This document shows positions 59,314 to 64,000 of a stretch of 64,000 nucleotides of DNA, one piece after another. Source of the DNA: Ichthyophthirius multifiliis (taxonomy: Eukaryota; Ciliophora; Oligohymenophorea; Hymenostomatida); assembly GCF_000220395.1 (NCBI RefSeq), contig NW_004086182.1, forward strand, positions 113,253 through 177,252, read 5' to 3'. The notes under the pieces were generated by a model. That model was given only the letters and a program-made list of their open reading frames with translations. It was not told the origin of the DNA and searched no databases. The translations under genes and the position numbers were made by a program. How positions within the stretch are numbered: the stretch's first letter is position 1; each line of letters starts with the position of its first letter.

Positions 59314-61068
59314 TCAAACTTATCTTTCTATATTATGTTCAGCTAAAAGTTTTAAAAGCTACTTTGGTTTTCCTTCAGGAATTATATTTTCCACTTCCTC
59401 CCATGCAGTTTTTACTAATTAAGCTCCAACTTATCTAGAATAATTTATTGAGTCAGTAGACTTTACAATCTATATAGCTTCATTAATTAAATCTTAATCA
59501 TTTGTATGCATTCTTAATATTTCAATTAACCTTTTTTTATTTTCTTAACTGCTTTAAGCTAAACAATGAATAACAATTAAAGACATTTTACCCTTAAAAA
59601 AATAAAAATATAATATAGATATTATATTAAATATATATTATATATAACTTCATGTATATCTTCACCTAGTTATCCTTTAGTTTTTAAATATTCTTTACCT
59701 TCAAGATTAAGAATATCATCTTATATTTAAAAAGCTACTCCTATTTTTTCTGCAAAAGTAGATAAAGCTTTCGATTAATCATGATTTAAACCCAAATATG
59801 CACAAACCAATCTACTTGAAAGTCTTGCCAAACATCCCGTTTTATGAGATGTCATTTATAAATATTAGTTATTATCAGGAAATCTACCTTATAATTTATT
59901 CATATTATGCCATAAAATATCCCATCCTTATCCTACATGTAGCAAAGTCATTTCTTCAGCATATATTTTTGCAAATTCAAGTTTTTATTTGTCTGTATAT
60001 CTTAAACTTGTCAAAAGTTTTTAAAAAGGAGCAAAATACATAAAATTACCGGCATTTAAACTTATGTCGACACCATAAATTAAATGAATGCACTCTTTAT
60101 TTCTTCTAACTAAACTGTTATCTTCAATATCATCTACAATTAAAGATCCATTATGTACTATTTCACATAGACTACAAATTTCTTTTATATCATCTAATTA
60201 TTTTCCAAATGCTTCAGCAATTAATATACCTAAGGTTTTTTAATTATATAAATTAAAATTCTGATATAAATAAAATGAATTACAAAAATACTTATATAAA
60301 AATTTTGTAAAATTAATTAAAATTTAATTTGATATAAATATATAAATTTATATATTTAAATATATATATTTACTTTATTTTTATATTTAAATTATAATTT
60401 AATATATATATAAAGTTATTTCTATTTTTTTTAACTTATATTTTAACAAAAATTATATAATTATATTATTATAAAAAAATTTTATTATATTTTTTTTTAT
60501 TTAATATCTATATAAAAATTATTAATAATATTTAATATTATTTTGATGTATTTTTAATATTAATAAATATATTTTTTTATCAATTTTTATTTAATTACAT
60601 AATATAGGACGCCATCTTTTTCCTCCTCTTTCTAATAAATCCCATATAGGTTCTGATAATGACTTTTTTTTTTTTTCTAAAAATATTAATATTTTTTACT
60701 TTTGTTAATGAAATTAAATCATTATTATTTTTAGAATATTTAAAATTATTAGATAATTCTTATAGATTTAGCTCATTTTTAAATTCTATAGGAATAGTTT
60801 AACTTAATATTTAACATTCATTAAATTTTTATCCGTAATTTTAAAATTCTTAATTAAAATCTATGTTATTAATTTTTACATTTTCTTTTTATTTAATATT
60901 TTTTCTATTAGTAGATATTTCGCTTTTTTGATTTTATTTATTTAATGTAAGCAATTTATAAATTTTCGAAGCTTATGAAGTTATTACACAAGTTAGTAAA
61001 CCTATAAAACCAAATTTCAAAATTTATTTAGGGATTTGTATTATTATGTACTTTTCGTTTTAATCCAT
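59314..61068 (-). CDS. Geranylgeranyl diphosphate synthase (polyprenyl synthase family)
   Basis: Three minus-strand exons: 60599-61068, 59649-60229 and 59314-59592; introns 60230-60598 (369 bases) and 59593-59648 (56 bases). Stop TGA 59316-59314. Signature motifs: GGKRWRP, first aspartate-rich motif DDIEDNSLVRRNKECIHLIY, INAGN-like ISLNAGNFMYFAPFQKL, GQGWDILW, HKTGCL, and second aspartate-rich motif FQIQDDILNL. The enzyme condenses isopentenyl diphosphate with allylic diphosphates, using Mg2+ held by the two Asp motifs; DDIEDNSxxRR is typical of the eukaryotic GGPP synthase (GGPS1) class. Product: precursor for protein prenylation. The N-terminus from ATG 61068 adds about 110 residues, including a hydrophobic stretch (ILKFGFIGLLTCVIT), before the catalytic domain; one base must be removed in the A run near 60668-60680 to join them. 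The extension could be a membrane anchor or targeting region. Confidence 0.9.
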
Positions 61069-61610
61069 ATATATTTAAATAAAAGATATTTGTTTTAAGA
61101 TTAAAATATTTTTAATTAAATTTTATGTTTATAAATATAATATTTTTAAATAAATATTAAAATAAAAAATATTTTTTTTTATTTAAATAATTATTTAAAA
61201 AATACAACATTTTTTTTTCTTTTTAAATATGTTTAAAAAATATATAATAATATTTAACTCATATTTATTATTAACTAATGAAAATTTAGAATATATATAT
61301 GTTTTTAATATTTAAAATAATTGATTTTATATTTTTTTCTCTATAATAATTTATTTATTAATTTTATTTCTTTTTCTTAAATATTAACTAAAAATTCTAA
61401 ATATTTAAATAATAAAGTAAGTTGTCAAGTATTATTTTTATAAAATAATAATATCTATACATTATACACTCAATTATATATACTATTATATTTGATTTTA
61501 ATAGATAAAAGAATTAGTATTTAGTTTTTTTTTTTTTAAATATAAAATATTTAATATAATTAAAAAATTATATATATTTATATATATATATATATATATT
61601 TTAAATAAAA
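61069..61610. other. Divergent intergenic spacer
   Basis: About 540 bases between the divergent GGPP synthase and DENN genes, with a TA run near 61570-61600. No gene seen. Confidence 0.55.
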
Positions 61611-63594
61611 ATGATTGATAAAAACTCATTAATAGAATAATTTATAGTCATAGGCTTTGATATAAATTCAGATTGTATAAACAAAATATATAAAAATATA
61701 TTTTAAAATAATTATAATATATTTAAAATATGAAGAATTTACTTATCAAAACATATTAAACAATAATATAAATACATCTTTTTTAGATATATATCCGTTT
61801 GATTTATAACAAATTCCAGAATACCTAGAAAACTTCAAGCTAGTAATTTATAAAAATATATAAAAAAAGATAATCAATATATAATTTTTTTCCTAAAAAT
61901 AAAAAGTGGTGTTTTCCAAATGGAGTTTAAATATATGATGAAAAATTAGAAAAAATAAATAATATTAATTTATCAAAATCATAATATATAAATATAAACG
62001 AAAATGAAAAAATAACAAATATAATGAGCAAAAACTCTCTACATCATTTCATATTAACTGATTAAAATAGTGACAGAAAATATTGTTCAGGACTTTTAAT
62101 ATATGTATAATCATATATATTAATTAAACTTTTTTTATATAATTTTTTTTCTTAAAAAAACTAAAGGAAGAAATATATGTAAGTAAAGAAGCATAAAATA
62201 AATAATTAAAATCACATATAACAATATTACAAGAAAAAACCTATACAACTTAAAGTTAATAAGTAAGGCTTTATATTCCAAAAATAATATGTCTAGTATC
62301 TTAAAGTCCTGTATTAGAATTCTAAAAATAATTTTTAGCATTTATATATAAATATTGCATTGCAAGTAAGGCCTAAACAAAACCTTAAAGAATTCGAATA
62401 GCAAAAGAATTATATGAAAAATATAATAAATTATGTACTGAATATTAACATATAAGTGATGCAAATAATTTGTGGGATGATTTCTTATTTACAGAAACCA
62501 AAGATTAATTAAAATTCAAGAAAAAAAACGAACTTAAACTCACAGAAAACTAAGTTATACATTTTTGTATATCTATGAGTTTTCAAATACACCAAATGTA
62601 TAATATATAGTAAGAAAACAAAGAAATTATTTTTATATTGGGAAAAGAAGAAGTTTTTAGACTTCGTCCAATTTAATAAAATATTGATGGAAAAAATTTT
62701 TTTTAATTAAATAATATATCATTTAAACCTTTATTCGAAAACATATCTATTAATAATATAATTAATTTGATTTAATCTATTTTACTTGAAAAGTAAATCA
62801 TTATTATATCCAATAATCCTAATTAAACTATAAATATTTGTGAATCTATTTTCTAACTTATCTATCCTTTCAAATGGTTGTGTATTTATATACCTTATTT
62901 ACCTCTAGAATTAATGGAAACTTTATCAGCTATGATGCCTTATATTATTGGTTTAAATAAATGTAATTGGTAATATATTTCTAGTAGAATTGATTTAAAA
63001 GACAAAGTTATTATCGATTTAGATTAAGATACTTTTCTTTAATATGATGTATGTAAAATATATATTTATTTTCTTTAATTTAAAAATTATAAACATACAT
63101 ATATATATTAATAATAATATTATATATTTTTTATAATTTTTTTGATATTAAAAAAAAAAAGTTTATTTAAATTCCAGATATTTTAAAATAGTATTTATTT
63201 GATAACTTAAGTGAATTATTTATGAAATTTTAAAATGAAAAAAAAATTAACTGGATTGACCATGTTTTTTAATTAAAAAAAATATTTCTCATTTTCATGG
63301 TATAAATGATAAATAATATTACTCCCTTTTACCTTTATTCATCTGATTAAGTGAGTTTAGCTGCCAGAGATGTATTCGCATAAGATGATTATATGAAACT
63401 TTTTAGTTAAGAAGAAAAACATTTTATGTATGAAGTATGTAAAAATACGATGGTAAAAAAAAAAATTAATAATAATGTGAATATAAATATATTTAATTAA
63501 TAATAATATAAAATTTATTTAGACTATTATTTTTTTTAAAATTTTATCTAAAAATATTTTAAAATAAATAAAAAATAAAATTATATATTTATGA
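61611..63594 (+). CDS. DENN-domain protein, 531 residues, six exons
   Basis: Exons 61611-61674, 61736-61842, 61907-62104, 62167-63048, 63162-63434 and 63523-63594 join in phase; introns are 61, 64, 62, 113 and 88 bases, all GT...AG; stop TGA 63592-63594. The order follows the tripartite DENN module. Upstream DENN: EQFIVIGFDI, LDIYPFDLQQIPEYLENFKL, then WCFPNGVQIYDEK and CSGLLIY. Core DENN: YIPKIICLVSQSPVLEFQKQ, LLEKQIIIISNNPNQTINIC, LIYPFKWLCIYIPYLPLELM, then METLSAMMPYIIGLNKCNW. Downstream part: DKVIIDLDQDTF and a helical tail. DENN domains act as guanine-nucleotide exchange factors for Rab GTPases, so a role in vesicle traffic is likely; the Rab partner is unknown. No frameshift is needed, and the intron set accounts for every in-frame TGA. 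Confidence 0.88.
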
Positions 63595-64000
63595 TAATAA
63601 TTATTAGATTAAATAGAAAAAATATATATAAATAAATTACATATATATTTACAAAAATAAAAAAAAAGCTTATATATATATATATTTTAAAAAAAATAAA
63701 AATAAATATATATATATATATATATATATATTATTTATTATTATTAATATATATTATTTAAATATATATATTTTAAAAATATATATATTTTTAATATTTA
63801 TACAAATTAATATATATATAAAATAAAATTATTAAAAAAAATTCTAACTCATATTTTTTAAAATTTTAAAATATTAAAAATAAAATAAAAAAATATTTTT
63901 TTATTATAAAAAAAGTGAGAAGAAAATTTAATTTTTAATAACACTTTAAATATAAAAATTTAAAGATATAAATATATATATGTTTAAAATATAAATATAA
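63595..64000. other. AT-rich intergenic DNA at the right edge
   Basis: TA runs (for example 63707-63731) and A/T tracts. No coding sequence, no telomeric C4A2-type repeat. Confidence 0.55.

Noticed and set aside
62135-62341. Minus-strand 68-residue hydrophobic open frame
   Set aside because: It lies opposite the third intron and fourth exon of the DENN gene.
1-64000. Telomere or chromosome end
   Set aside because: No C4A2/G4T2-type tandem repeat occurs at either edge.
1-64000. tRNA, rRNA, CRISPR arrays, insertion sequences or bacterial operons
   Set aside because: No clover-leaf-like GC-rich segment, no regularly spaced repeats with unique spacers, no transposase with flanking inverted repeats; gene structure is eukaryotic with introns.

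Overview
The window looks like macronuclear DNA of an oligohymenophorean ciliate. It is extremely AT-rich. Every recognisable protein reads through many TAA and TAG codons that fall where glutamine is plausible, and each ends at TGA. Introns are short GT...AG introns, mostly 40-370 bases. The composition suggests a hymenostome such as Ichthyophthirius, but the genus is an inference. There is one scaffold gap (15178-15198), no rRNA, no tRNA I could recognise, no CRISPR, no insertion sequence and no telomere repeat. Standard-code reading hides almost all genes; everything below was read with TAA/TAG = Gln.

Layout. 1-5343: AT-rich leader, a RING-H2 protein (1621-2751) and a B-box-like protein (3085-4728). 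5344-10192: AGC protein kinase (+), a second B-box-like protein (-), a heptad-repeat coiled-coil protein (-), and an Alba-domain protein (+). 11895-20258: HEAT-type protein cut by the gap, a 559-residue coiled-coil protein, and a 308-residue protein starting MGQSC (-). 20259-31462: tail-anchored TPR protein, coiled-coil protein, a 900-residue LRR plus ankyrin protein, and a 534-residue helical-repeat protein with a possible mitochondrial presequence. 31916-36957: coiled-coil protein, F-box-like protein, and a seven-transmembrane receptor fused to a phosphatidylinositol-phosphate kinase. 37256-43695: a very large helical-repeat protein and a small unknown. 43950-53225: five minus-strand elements: an LRR protein, a small secreted Gly-rich repeat protein, a 2.5 kb empty stretch, an EF-hand protein, and a Gln/Asn-rich helix-turn-helix protein. 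54570-63594: complex III hinge-type twin CX9C protein (-), beta-propeller protein, small unknown, coiled-coil plus SPRY-like protein, geranylgeranyl diphosphate synthase (-), and a DENN-domain protein.

There is no operon-like organisation. Neighbours are on mixed strands with AT-rich spacers, so functional links between neighbours should not be assumed. Themes are signalling (GPCR-PIP kinase, AGC kinase, DENN, EF-hand), ubiquitin-type adaptors (RING, B-box, F-box-like, SPRY-like) and mitochondrial or isoprenoid metabolism.

Many genes need one-base corrections in homopolymer runs to stay open. Most look like missing bases, a few like extra bases. I read these as assembly or sequencing errors, not biology. 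Promoters, splice enhancers and poly(A) signals cannot be separated from the AT-rich background, so none is annotated. No clearly new multi-gene system was found; the best single candidates are the GPCR-PIP kinase, the LRR-ankyrin protein, the secreted repeat protein and the hairpin at 53538-53664.
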